Below, piece by piece: positions 1 to 8,322 of a stretch of DNA of 42,885 nucleotides. How positions within the stretch are numbered: the stretch's first letter is position 1; each line of letters starts with the position of its first letter. Origin of the DNA: Arcticibacterium sp047623945 (GTDB taxonomy: Bacteria > Bacteroidota > Bacteroidia > Cytophagales > Spirosomataceae). The stretch is from the NCBI GenBank assembly GCA_047623945.1, contig JBLHOT010000026.1:1-42885 (forward strand). Direction: 5' to 3'. A program made the translations under genes and the position numbers. The notes below the pieces were generated by a model. That model did not search any database, was not told where the DNA came from, and saw nothing but the letters and a program-made list of their open reading frames with translations.

Positions 1-304
1 TCCAACACTGATGGCAACAAAAAATTAAGAGGACTCTTGCCAAGTTTACATTGGCTTCGGACAAAAGCTTATAAAGGACATAAGCAAGTATCAAAAAAAC
101 TAAGGCCATTATTAGGCCCGATACAATACTGAGTTTAAATAGGAGCTCATGGTTTCTGAGGTTTTCTAAAGTTTTATCAGCACTATCCCAGTCCATTATT
201 TGACCAGGGACATACATCAGGCTAAATACACCAAAAATGATAAGTAAAAGATATAAGAAACCGGCTAGTCGAGTAGTTTGAGTTCTTGTAAAATCCAGCT
301 TCAT
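1..304 (-). CDS. DUF4386-like membrane protein, 5' part only, with a probable frameshift
   Basis: The frame starts at an ATG at 304 and runs off the left edge. The N-terminus (residues ~10-30, RLAGFLYLLLIIFGVFSLMY) is a membrane helix followed by a loop and a second helix around residues 60-85, which matches the pattern of DUF4386 multi-pass membrane proteins. Function of that family is unknown. Near the edge the frame becomes implausible (FCCHQCW). Dropping one T from the six-T run (A run at 19-24 on the plus strand) restores a hydrophobic IFVAISVG, as expected for the next membrane helix. I therefore suspect a real frameshift or a sequencing indel. Family assignment is from recalled pattern, not a search. 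Confidence 0.6.
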   Translation of the reverse strand, partial: MKLDFTRTQTTRLAGFLYLLLIIFGVFSLMYVPGQIMDWDSADKTLENLRNHELLFKLSIVSGLIMALVFLILAYVLYKLLSEANVNLARVLLIFCCHQCW

Positions 305-365
305 AAATTGTTTTAATTGAAGCCCAGATGCCGAATTTTAAATATGAGTTGCTTTTGAAGCAACT

Positions 366-689
366 CTATTTCTGAATAGCAATAGAAGTTTGAGCCCATT
401 CAAGTAACTTATCGAGATCTTTCATAACTTCTGGCGGAATACTGGAATACGGCATTTTGCTGTGAAACTTTGCTCCATACTTTTCAAACAAGGCTTTATT
501 GCTTTCATTAAACTTTAAGTAAGGATGTGCCTTGGAGTCTACCATGCCAAACATCTTTCCATTACAGAAAATACCATGACCTCCGAACATCTTCTTCTTC
601 GTAATTCCAGGTATGATAGCGAATTTCTCTAAAAGCAATTCCGCCATTAGTGTGCCTTCATCTCTGCCCTTATCCCCTTTGATGCCCAT
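366..689 (-). CDS. TfoX N-terminal domain protein
   Basis: This 107-residue protein is a single TfoX/Sxy N-terminal domain. The diagnostic stretch is KKMFGGHGIFCNGKMFGMV followed by a YLKFN strand. In Gammaproteobacteria TfoX regulates competence together with a C-terminal domain. Single-domain versions like this one are widespread in Bacteroidota and have no established role. A second in-frame ATG at residue 15 (position 647) lies just before the domain (MAELLLEKF) and could be the true start. The gene stands alone between a membrane protein gene on the same strand and a divergent acyltransferase-like gene, so the context says little. Confidence 0.8.
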   Translation of the reverse strand: MGIKGDKGRDEGTLMAELLLEKFAIIPGITKKKMFGGHGIFCNGKMFGMVDSKAHPYLKFNESNKALFEKYGAKFHSKMPYSSIPPEVMKDLDKLLEWAQTSIAIQK

Positions 690-853
690 AGCTAGTTTAT
701 TATAAATTTAGGCATAATCATATCTAATTGATTTTTAGGTTAATTATTTGCAATTATTGAAATGCCAAAATAACATTAAAGTCTAAAAAATGGCGAAAAT
801 ATTACCCGATTTGGCAATAACCACTCACTAAAGAAATGACTATTATGCCGTTG

Positions 854-878
854 AAAGGCTTCATACTATTTATCTTTC
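854..878 (+). promoter_or_regulatory. Weak candidate promoter for the DUF1624-type gene
   Basis: TTG at about 851-853 is followed 17 bases later by TATCTTTC at 871-878. This resembles the Bacteroidota TTG/TAnnTTTG promoter except for the last base. The rest of the 690-927 gap shows no other structure that I can support. Confidence 0.3.
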
Positions 879-927
879 AGCTTAAGCCCTAATCTAAAAG
901 TACAATAAAATACATTGACAAAAATCC

Positions 928-2091
928 ATGAAAAACAAACAAAGAATAAAATCTATTGATCTCCTACGTGGTCTTGTCATTGTAATTATGGCTCTAGACC
1001 ATGTGAGAGACTACTTTCATTACGACGCCTTTTTCTTTGATCCATCAGATGTTTCGCAAACAAACCTCGCTCTATTTGGGACACGTTTTATCACCCATTT
1101 CTGTGCACCCGTTTTTGTGTTCTTAGCCGGAACTTCCTCATTCTTTGTAGGGCAACGTAAAAGCAAAAAAGAGCTCTCATCTTGGCTGTTAAAAAGAGGT
1201 GTTTGGCTGCTTTTTGTAGAATTGGTGATCATCAAACTTGCCTGGATGTTCAAATTGGATTTCACAGCTATTGACCTCATGGTTATTTGGGTATTAGGTA
1301 TTTCTATGATTTTCTTAGCAGGGTTTATTTATGTACCAAAGAAGATTCTGATTCCACTCTGTGTCATTGCCATTTTTGGACATAATTATTTAGATAACTA
1401 TCAACCCACCATTCCGCAGCTAAGTATTATGTGGAATTTCCTACATGTCTCTAGTCCAAATGATTTCGGCTCATTTCAAGTTTATTCCTTCTATCCACTG
1501 ATACCTTGGATATTTGTGATGCCGCTCGGTTATTATTTCGGAGAGTTATATCTTCCAAAAGTAACTTCAGAAATCAGGACAAAGCGACTTTTCCAGATTG
1601 GGATTTCCATTACTCTACTCTTTTTCATTATTCGCTTTATAAATGTCTATGGTGAGCCGCAGGTCTGGATACATCATAAGTCATTTAGCAAGAACCTCAT
1701 GTCTTTTTTCAATGTAAGCAAGTACCCTCCTTCTCTACTCTATTTATTGATTACACTCGGCCCATCTGTTATCTTTTTGAAGTTTGCAGAAAAATGGAGC
1801 AATACATTTTTTGTTACGATCGGTAGAGTACCTATGTTCTTTTACATTATCCATATTTATGTCATTCATGCATTCGCAGTATTGGCAGCCATGCTTACAG
1901 GCTTTAAGGCTTCAGACATGATAATAGATGTCTGGGTGACGGAAGAACCTCAATTGCAGGGTTATGGTTTTGATCTTTGGGTAGTTTATGTTATCTGGGT
2001 TGTATTGCTAATTGGGCTTTATCCGATTTGCAAATGGTACGATAACTATAAGCGAAACAACAGAGATAAATGGTGGCTGACTTATCTATAA
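928..2091 (+). CDS. DUF1624 / heparan-alpha-glucosaminide N-acetyltransferase-like membrane protein
   Basis: The 387-residue protein begins with the family signature SIDLLRGLVIVIMALDHVRDYF, which is typical of DUF1624 (YeiB/HGSNAT-like) integral membrane proteins. About nine or ten hydrophobic helices follow, and the protein ends in a basic tail. Related eukaryotic proteins transfer acetyl groups across a membrane to glucosamine. Bacterial members are presumed membrane acyltransferases acting on envelope sugars, but substrates are mostly unknown. Length is normal for the family. The next gene begins 27 bases downstream and also encodes a membrane protein, so the two may be co-transcribed. Family call is firm; the reaction is inference. 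Confidence 0.8.
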   Translation: MKNKQRIKSIDLLRGLVIVIMALDHVRDYFHYDAFFFDPSDVSQTNLALFGTRFITHFCAPVFVFLAGTSSFFVGQRKSKKELSSWLLKRGVWLLFVELVIIKLAWMFKLDFTAIDLMVIWVLGISMIFLAGFIYVPKKILIPLCVIAIFGHNYLDNYQPTIPQLSIMWNFLHVSSPNDFGSFQVYSFYPLIPWIFVMPLGYYFGELYLPKVTSEIRTKRLFQIGISITLLFFIIRFINVYGEPQVWIHHKSFSKNLMSFFNVSKYPPSLLYLLITLGPSVIFLKFAEKWSNTFFVTIGRVPMFFYIIHIYVIHAFAVLAAMLTGFKASDMIIDVWVTEEPQLQGYGFDLWVVYVIWVVLLIGLYPICKWYDNYKRNNRDKWWLTYL

Positions 2092-2118
2092 TAATTATAT
2101 AATTAAACTCGATTTAAC

Positions 2119-2784
2119 ATGGAAAAAGCGTACAAGAATTTGGGATATTTCTTATTGATTTTAATACCACTGACTTTATTGGGTTTTCACAAGACCTATT
2201 TCGGCCAATTCCCAAATTTCAACAAGAGCACTAATACTTACATTCATCTTCATGCCTTTATCGCTTCCATTTGGATTTTAATGCTGATTATTCAACCAAT
2301 TTTAATACGGAATAAGAACAATACCCTTCATAAAAGAATAGGAAAAGCATCATACTTCATTTTTCCACTTCTCATTCTATCCTTTGTACCTCAGATAATC
2401 AGGCTCATAATTTCAGATCACTCAATGGTGGTATTTTTCCCACTAGCAGATAGTATAGTTCTTACAATCTTTTACTCACTGGCCATATATTTTAGGAAAA
2501 ATATTTCAAAACACATGAGATTTATGATTGGTTCGGCTTCTGTTTTTCTAGGGCCAACCTTTGGAAGGATTGGTATAAATGTACTTGGCTTATCCGAATC
2601 GGTTACTCAAAACCTACAATACGGAATCATTTATGTCATCTTCATTGCTCTGATAATGCTTGACCTAAAAAACAAAAAAATACCAACCATATTTGTTGAT
2701 TCTAGGTGTTTGGATCATTCATCAAATAGTATTCAATCTAATATTTTAAGACCTAAGGGCTTGGTACACAAGAAGACCATCTAA
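2119..2784 (+). CDS. Multi-pass membrane protein with conserved histidines, function unknown
   Basis: This 221-residue protein has roughly six hydrophobic segments. Histidines occur at helix ends (IHLHAFIASIW, and LHKRIGKASY after the second helix). The motif HKRIGKxSY resembles the H-R-x-x-G-R-x-S-Y segment seen in DUF2306-type membrane proteins, where histidines may bind haem or metal, but I cannot confirm the family. The last ~35 residues are hydrophilic and look unstructured. It follows the DUF1624-type gene by 27 bases and precedes the caspase-TPR gene by 45 bases, so a three-gene transcript is possible. Confidence 0.6.
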   Translation: MEKAYKNLGYFLLILIPLTLLGFHKTYFGQFPNFNKSTNTYIHLHAFIASIWILMLIIQPILIRNKNNTLHKRIGKASYFIFPLLILSFVPQIIRLIISDHSMVVFFPLADSIVLTIFYSLAIYFRKNISKHMRFMIGSASVFLGPTFGRIGINVLGLSESVTQNLQYGIIYVIFIALIMLDLKNKKIPTIFVDSRCLDHSSNSIQSNILRPKGLVHKKTI

Positions 2785-2829
2785 TAAAATAATGGCATAT
2801 ATAGCTTCATTATTGCATATCTTTAATGT

Positions 2830-5800
2830 GTGAGACCATGTATACTACTCCTATTCCTCTTTACTATATCCCATTTAGGTGAAGCCCAGGGACAAACAAA
2901 AACCTTTGGCGTAATCATAGGTATCACTTCCTACGAAAATTCAGAGATTCCAAAACTTCAATTTGCCGACAAAGACGCCAACCTCTTTTATTCGCATCTG
3001 CGGTCTTCCTCAGGAGGAAATGTACCCAAGGAAAACCTGAAGCTACTTTTAAATAAAGAGGCCACCATTTCGGCTATTTATGAAGCTTTGGATTGGCTTA
3101 AAGAGCAATGTTCCGAAAACGATTTGGCCTATATCCACTTCTCTGGGCATGGCGATTTGGAAACTAAAGAACATAAAACCTTAGGGTATTTGTTAGCTTA
3201 TAACTCGCCCCCGAATAACTATAGTAATAATGCCATTAGCCTAGAAGAACTAAATGCAGATGCAAATTTTCTAACACTGGAAAAGAAAGCCAAGGTAATA
3301 CTCGTCACGGACGCTTGTCATTCTGGTAAACTAGCTGGAGATTTCTTTAAAGGGAAACAATTTGTAAATGAACAGCTACAAATCGTTTTAAATAATGAAG
3401 TCCGACTTACCTCTTGTGCCGTAGATGAAGAAGCAGCTGAAGGCCAGCAATGGGGAAACGGTCGTGGAGTATTCTCGTATTATCTTATCAACGGGCTATC
3501 TGGCTTTGCGGATATAAGTAAGGACGGCACCATTGTACTTCAAGAGTTAAAAGAATTCTTTAAAATATCTTTTAAAGACGAGAAAAGTCTCATATCCCTA
3601 AATCTCAAGCAAAATCCAGTTTTGGACGGAAATCCTAATTTCCCAGTTGGTCGTGACATTGACAGCACATTTGAAAGCAATAGATTAAGCCTAAATTCAG
3701 AAGACAATTCAAACGGCCTTCCTGCTGGCTTGTCCATTTTCCAAAGAGCTCAGCCCCAAGCCATCGATTATTTCTTCCAAATAATTGATACAATAGCCAT
3801 TGAAAATAGTATTGATTTCAATACTTTCTCAAACGTATCAGAAGAAGATTTTCCTATAAAATTCATCCGCCATTTTAATCCTGATTCTGCTTCAGCGGAG
3901 TTCACGTCTGTGGACCTAGTACCTAATCAAGAGCTTTTTGAATCGAGCCCTGAATTTCGAAACGAATTTAAAAACAAGGTCTATTCCATATTAAATAGTC
4001 AAGTCTCTCGAAGTAAATCGCTTCAAAGACAATTAACCAAGAGGTTTATAGTCTATGCTCATAATTCCAGTCAAAAAATCATTAATGCCTATTTGGCTAG
4101 TGAAGGAAGTGAAATGGAAAAGCGGCAGTATTACGCCAGACTTACTGGCTATAGCGAATTCCTCAAAATGATTAAAGTTGCCAATAAATTGGTACCCTCA
4201 CAAAACCATCTGGCTAATGTCCTCGAGGTAAACTACCATTACCTAAGTGGACTCGTAGCAAGGCTAAATTTGGCTAGAAGCAGTAAAACTGACAGTTTGC
4301 TTCAAATTGCATTTCCTGCCCAATTTCGAGCTTTAAAATTGGAGCCCTTTGGAGCTTATATCCATAACGAAATAGGTAATCTATATACCTATAAAAATAT
4401 GCTAGATTCGGCTAAATATCATTATGATTTTGCTTCCGTCTTAGCTCCTACTTGGGTTATACCATGGAGTAATAAAATCCGATTGAATTTACTTTGGAAT
4501 AAATTAGACCTTGGTCTAGAGGCTCTGTCTGTCGCAGATTCATTGAAACCTGGTTTTGACCTCGTGCAAATCAATGGAGGAATGCTCATGGAGAGAATTA
4601 GCAAATTTGCCGCTGAAGAGTATTATTTAAATGCCATTAAAAAAAACAAACAGCACTATCTCCCTTTTGAGCGACTGGCCTACTTATTTACCCAAACGGG
4701 AGAATTCGAAATGGCCGATTGGCTTTTTTATGCCTCAGAAGAATTAAAGTCAGGGTATAATATTTTCGCTCCACATTTTGAAGCGGGCATAGCCGCAACC
4801 TTTGGCGTTAACGATTATCGAATCCCTATACCAGAGAGAGCCGACTGTGATATTATGTCCAATAATCTTGGTTACCGAAAATATAGATTATTATTCGAAG
4901 CCCTTAGCTCTGAGAGTGATAGCACAAAAACCTTAGATAGTTTAATGAATGAATACCCAGAATTACCCTTGGGCAATCATTATTTAGGTAAGAAATTCTT
5001 TAAGAATGAGCAATGGACAAGTGCAAAAAAACATTTTCAAAAGGCCGTAGAAAACTATGAAGATCAGGTCAAAATGGGGCTTTCTATTGCCAATGACTTA
5101 AACATTGAAATATTGGATTCGTGTCTTGTGGCATACTATGAAAGTTATCATTACGATATCATGGAGGATTATAATTTACTCTCCGTAACCTTTGAGAAAT
5201 TGGACTCCAAAGAACAAGCTGTAGAACAATATGAAAAAATAATAGAACTTGACAGTATTAATTCAGGATTGACAGAAGAATACCGACCTACCGGTGGAAT
5301 CCGACTTTCACGTTTTTATAGGAGAAACAAAAGGCCAAAATTAGCGGAGGAAGTCATATTAAAAACGTTGGCTAGCAATAGAAGTTTTGATTATCTACAA
5401 AGAGAAATTTTTAGTTTCTATCATGAAACAACTAGGCTTTTTCCGAGATATTTTTATTGGAAAGGAAAATTAGGTCTGATGCTCCACAAAGAAATCACTC
5501 AGAGGCCAACAGGATGGATGGATATTAATTACTCAGATTTTTTTGCTGAAGTATATAAATTTACGGCAGACAAAAAAGAGATTGATAAGCTGGTTAGAGA
5601 ACCTGGTGAACGATCTCAGTACTTTGTTTCTGGACTTGACGAATTTCTAATTGTTGGCATATACTCTATTGATAAACATCAAACTGCGATAGAAAATCTA
5701 GAAGGGGCTCTTGCCTTGTCAGGTGATAGCGAACCGTCTATAGTAGTTCAAGAAGCCTTGGCCGATCTTTATCTCAGAACACTTAAATTCGAAAAGGCTT

Positions 5801-6405
5801 CTCTATTATTTAAGGACATTCTAGCTAGACGCGAAAGCCCTAAGGTTAGAAAAAAGCTCTTCTACACACTTCTCTATGAAATAAAACTGGAGGAAGCCAC
5901 CCATTCGTTAATCAAATTACATGAGCAAAATCAAATTAGTGAAGGTCAGCTTTTAGTCTTGGCTCAAAACCTCATTTTATCAAAAGACTACCTTAAGGCG
6001 AAGAAAATACTTGAGTCATTTGTATCGGCAGATAACATGCTGATGGAATTTAAAAATAGGCTACAAGTTTTATTGCCCTTAGAAAAAGAAGAATGGTCAA
6101 GTGCCTTAAATGCAACCAAAGTTTATCTCGAAAGTAATACCTCCTTATTCAGTGAATTGCCAGACGAAGGGGATATTTTCAAGCGATATGGTCTATATCA
6201 AATGGCACAAATTTATGCAAAGCAAGGTGAAAAAGATTTAGCTTTCAGCTTTCTCATTAAGGCCATGGATGCTGGTTTTGACTTCTCAAGTTTACTCAAG
6301 CAAGATCCTACCTGGGATACTTTAAGAACTACAGAACACTGGAATCAAATCAAAGATTATATAGAAGAAGACGGAGATTATATACAAGAAGACGGAAATA
6401 ATTAA
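2830..6405 (+). CDS. Exported caspase-fold (C14) protein with a long TPR region
   Basis: The 1191-residue protein starts at a GTG. The ATG at 2826 is in another frame and terminates quickly. Residues 1-20 look like a signal peptide ending at AQ. Residues ~23-270 form a caspase-type peptidase domain, with the putative catalytic histidine at 107 (HFSGHGD) and cysteine at 163 (TDACHSG). The remaining ~900 residues are helical and contain many degenerate tetratricopeptide repeats, for example at ~495-545, ~700-740, ~780-800 and ~955-1010. The extreme C-terminus carries a repeat of DYI(E/Q)EDG. Metacaspase-like proteins cut after basic residues, but the substrate here is unknown. It is convergent with a second caspase-fold gene. 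Domain call is confident; an active protease in the periplasm is inference. Confidence 0.85.
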   Translation: MRPCILLLFLFTISHLGEAQGQTKTFGVIIGITSYENSEIPKLQFADKDANLFYSHLRSSSGGNVPKENLKLLLNKEATISAIYEALDWLKEQCSENDLAYIHFSGHGDLETKEHKTLGYLLAYNSPPNNYSNNAISLEELNADANFLTLEKKAKVILVTDACHSGKLAGDFFKGKQFVNEQLQIVLNNEVRLTSCAVDEEAAEGQQWGNGRGVFSYYLINGLSGFADISKDGTIVLQELKEFFKISFKDEKSLISLNLKQNPVLDGNPNFPVGRDIDSTFESNRLSLNSEDNSNGLPAGLSIFQRAQPQAIDYFFQIIDTIAIENSIDFNTFSNVSEEDFPIKFIRHFNPDSASAEFTSVDLVPNQELFESSPEFRNEFKNKVYSILNSQVSRSKSLQRQLTKRFIVYAHNSSQKIINAYLASEGSEMEKRQYYARLTGYSEFLKMIKVANKLVPSQNHLANVLEVNYHYLSGLVARLNLARSSKTDSLLQIAFPAQFRALKLEPFGAYIHNEIGNLYTYKNMLDSAKYHYDFASVLAPTWVIPWSNKIRLNLLWNKLDLGLEALSVADSLKPGFDLVQINGGMLMERISKFAAEEYYLNAIKKNKQHYLPFERLAYLFTQTGEFEMADWLFYASEELKSGYNIFAPHFEAGIAATFGVNDYRIPIPERADCDIMSNNLGYRKYRLLFEALSSESDSTKTLDSLMNEYPELPLGNHYLGKKFFKNEQWTSAKKHFQKAVENYEDQVKMGLSIANDLNIEILDSCLVAYYESYHYDIMEDYNLLSVTFEKLDSKEQAVEQYEKIIELDSINSGLTEEYRPTGGIRLSRFYRRNKRPKLAEEVILKTLASNRSFDYLQREIFSFYHETTRLFPRYFYWKGKLGLMLHKEITQRPTGWMDINYSDFFAEVYKFTADKKEIDKLVREPGERSQYFVSGLDEFLIVGIYSIDKHQTAIENLEGALALSGDSEPSIVVQEALADLYLRTLKFEKASLLFKDILARRESPKVRKKLFYTLLYEIKLEEATHSLIKLHEQNQISEGQLLVLAQNLILSKDYLKAKKILESFVSADNMLMEFKNRLQVLLPLEKEEWSSALNATKVYLESNTSLFSELPDEGDIFKRYGLYQMAQIYAKQGEKDLAFSFLIKAMDAGFDFSSLLKQDPTWDTLRTTEHWNQIKDYIEEDGDYIQEDGNN

Positions 6406-6575
6406 ATCTTAATGTATTGAATTCCTCTAAAAACTAAATCTCAGATTCTTAGATCGCCTTTGGGATAGGCTAATAAGAATATTAAAAATTTACACAGATT
6501 TGGCTTAAAAGGATAAGAAGGCCTTAAAACTAATCGTCAAATTAGCTACTTCCACAAAGTCGTTATTAAGAAAAC

Positions 6576-7967
6576 TTAAAGTGGTGGCACCACACTCAAT
6601 TCTGCACGTTGAATGCATCGAGCATTTCCACATAAAGCTGTGAGAGCCTGTCTTCTAGTTCGCTCTCTAGTGTCAGCTAATAACTTAATCCAAGATGAAG
6701 CACCATTAGTACTATAAAGACTCTTTGTGAGATTTGACACAAAAAAGTTGGTGAAAAAACCACCTAAACTTGGATTTCCCGCTGCCAATTGACCTGACTC
6801 CGCCGATCCCACAACTATAGAAACTGGCCCTTGGGGATAAAACAGTTTCCGGCAATTAGCCACATTTAATTTCACATCGGACGAGGTGCCTCGAGGCCTT
6901 ATTACATCAATACCTATAGGATTAACAGATCCAACACTTTCATTACAGCAATCACTGATGACAATAGTCACTTTTGCTCCTTTGCTTTTAAGCAATGTTG
7001 CCACTTCATCTATTTCCAAATTATGCCTGTTTAATGGCTGAGTCTCTCGATTCATACGAAGAGACATCCTAGGGTACTTACTCACATCTTCATCAAACCT
7101 GAAGCCATGGCCCGAGTAATAAAAAATAATGATATCCGATGAATTAGAACTCAATCTCCGAATTTTTCTTTTCACATTAATCTTTGAAAAATCACTTCCT
7201 GACACAATCGACGAACTGAAAGGAATGCCCATTTTATCGGCCAATGTCGTAAACATTGAGGTTACTTTATCCAAGTCCTTTTTTGAAGAAGAACCAATAC
7301 TTTCATCCAAAGTATTGGCCACAGCAATCAAATATATCTTAGACTTTAACTCTTCTCTACTTAAACTACTATTATTCGATCCTCTACTATTGGAAATAGA
7401 TAAATACTCTAAAAATGGGTCTCCGTCCTGATAAAAGATTTGAACAAAATTTCTTTTAAGTAACAAGTCCTGAAAAGTGTAGGCTTGAGTGTCTCTTATT
7501 TTAGCCTTCTGCCAATTATTAGATTTACCTAAAAATTCAATCCCAGATGGCTCATAAAAAACTTCCCCATTTTCATTCTTTTTAGCGAAAAGAAACCGAG
7601 TTTGAACCAAAGAAGAATCTTCAATACCTTCCAGATAAAGAGGATCCTCTGAAGCTGTGAGATACCTTGTAAGTAAGCTATCGGCGTTTACAAAAGACGC
7701 TGTATCAGCATAGCTTTGTGATACTAGTTTTTGATCACCGCTAAATGAATCTATATATTTTAATCTGACACTAGCTGTGCCATCAGATTCTAGGCCTAGG
7801 AAGATGAAATAGTTCAGTGTTTGTTCCTGATTCTTGGCAATTTCTATATTAAAATAATGATATGCCTGAGCCCAAGCATCTGAATTGAATAAGAGAAGAA
7901 AAACTACAAAAAAAATATCCCCCAAAAAGGCACTAAAGGTTCTTTTTGGGGAATGAAAATAATCCAT
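6576..7967 (-). CDS. Exported caspase-fold (C14) protein with N-terminal unknown domain
   Basis: The 463-residue protein has an N-terminal hydrophobic segment (residues ~12-34) ending in AWAQA, consistent with a signal peptide. Residues ~35-200 are beta-rich and unrecognised. Residues ~208-460 are a caspase domain with the putative catalytic histidine at 287 (YYSGHGF) and cysteine at 341 (SDCCNES, fitting the D-x-C pattern). A late segment (VGSAESGQLA) fits the strand after the catalytic cysteine. The gene lies seven bases downstream of a small lipoprotein gene on the same strand, so they are probably one operon. It has no TPR region, unlike the convergent caspase gene, so the two differ in architecture. 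Confidence 0.85.
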   Translation of the reverse strand: MDYFHSPKRTFSAFLGDIFFVVFLLLFNSDAWAQAYHYFNIEIAKNQEQTLNYFIFLGLESDGTASVRLKYIDSFSGDQKLVSQSYADTASFVNADSLLTRYLTASEDPLYLEGIEDSSLVQTRFLFAKKNENGEVFYEPSGIEFLGKSNNWQKAKIRDTQAYTFQDLLLKRNFVQIFYQDGDPFLEYLSISNSRGSNNSSLSREELKSKIYLIAVANTLDESIGSSSKKDLDKVTSMFTTLADKMGIPFSSSIVSGSDFSKINVKRKIRRLSSNSSDIIIFYYSGHGFRFDEDVSKYPRMSLRMNRETQPLNRHNLEIDEVATLLKSKGAKVTIVISDCCNESVGSVNPIGIDVIRPRGTSSDVKLNVANCRKLFYPQGPVSIVVGSAESGQLAAGNPSLGGFFTNFFVSNLTKSLYSTNGASSWIKLLADTRERTRRQALTALCGNARCIQRAELSVVPPL

Positions 7968-7974
7968 AGAAGAA

Positions 7975-8178
7975 TTAATTTCTTGGTTCTGGTCTTGTGC
8001 TAGCCGTACTGTCTAGAGGAGGAAGTTCTTCATCTGCTTCTTCCATAGTCATAGGTTCTGTAGCCATCTCTTCAGTTGTCTCTGTTTCTTCTGTCTCAGC
8101 ATTAGCACAGGAAAAACTCATTGAGGCTAAAAAAGCCAAGGCGAAAATAGTTTTAAACAAAGTCCATTTACTCTTCAT
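7975..8178 (-). CDS. Small acidic lipoprotein
   Basis: Taking the ATG at 8178 gives 67 residues with a basic N-terminus (MKSKWTLFK), a hydrophobic core and a cysteine at residue ~24 (SFSC), which is a loose lipobox. An upstream ATG at 8208 would add ten residues but would spoil the signal peptide. The mature part is very rich in Glu, Thr and Pro with several methionines and looks disordered. No domain is recognised. Because it is seven bases upstream of the 463-residue caspase-fold gene, it may be a partner or substrate of that protein, but this is inference. Confidence 0.65.
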   Translation of the reverse strand: MKSKWTLFKTIFALAFLASMSFSCANAETEETETTEEMATEPMTMEEADEELPPLDSTASTRPEPRN

Positions 8179-8322
8179 GGTATTAATGATTTGGGTTAAG
8201 AATTCCATATAAAATTAACCATTTACTAAACAAATGCAAATATTATCTCTTTTAAGACGCCCCTTTTGCCATTAATAGCATAACTTCCATTTCATATCTT
8301 TTTAAGTTATTCTGGAAAATTC

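Noticed and set aside
1020..1280. Minus-strand open frame of 86 codons inside the DUF1624-type gene
   Set aside because: It lies entirely within a gene with clear family signatures, and has no domain or start context of its own.
7997..8212. Plus-strand open frame opposite the small lipoprotein gene
   Set aside because: The opposite-strand frame has a signal peptide, a lipobox and operon spacing; this one is Ser/Val-rich shadow sequence.
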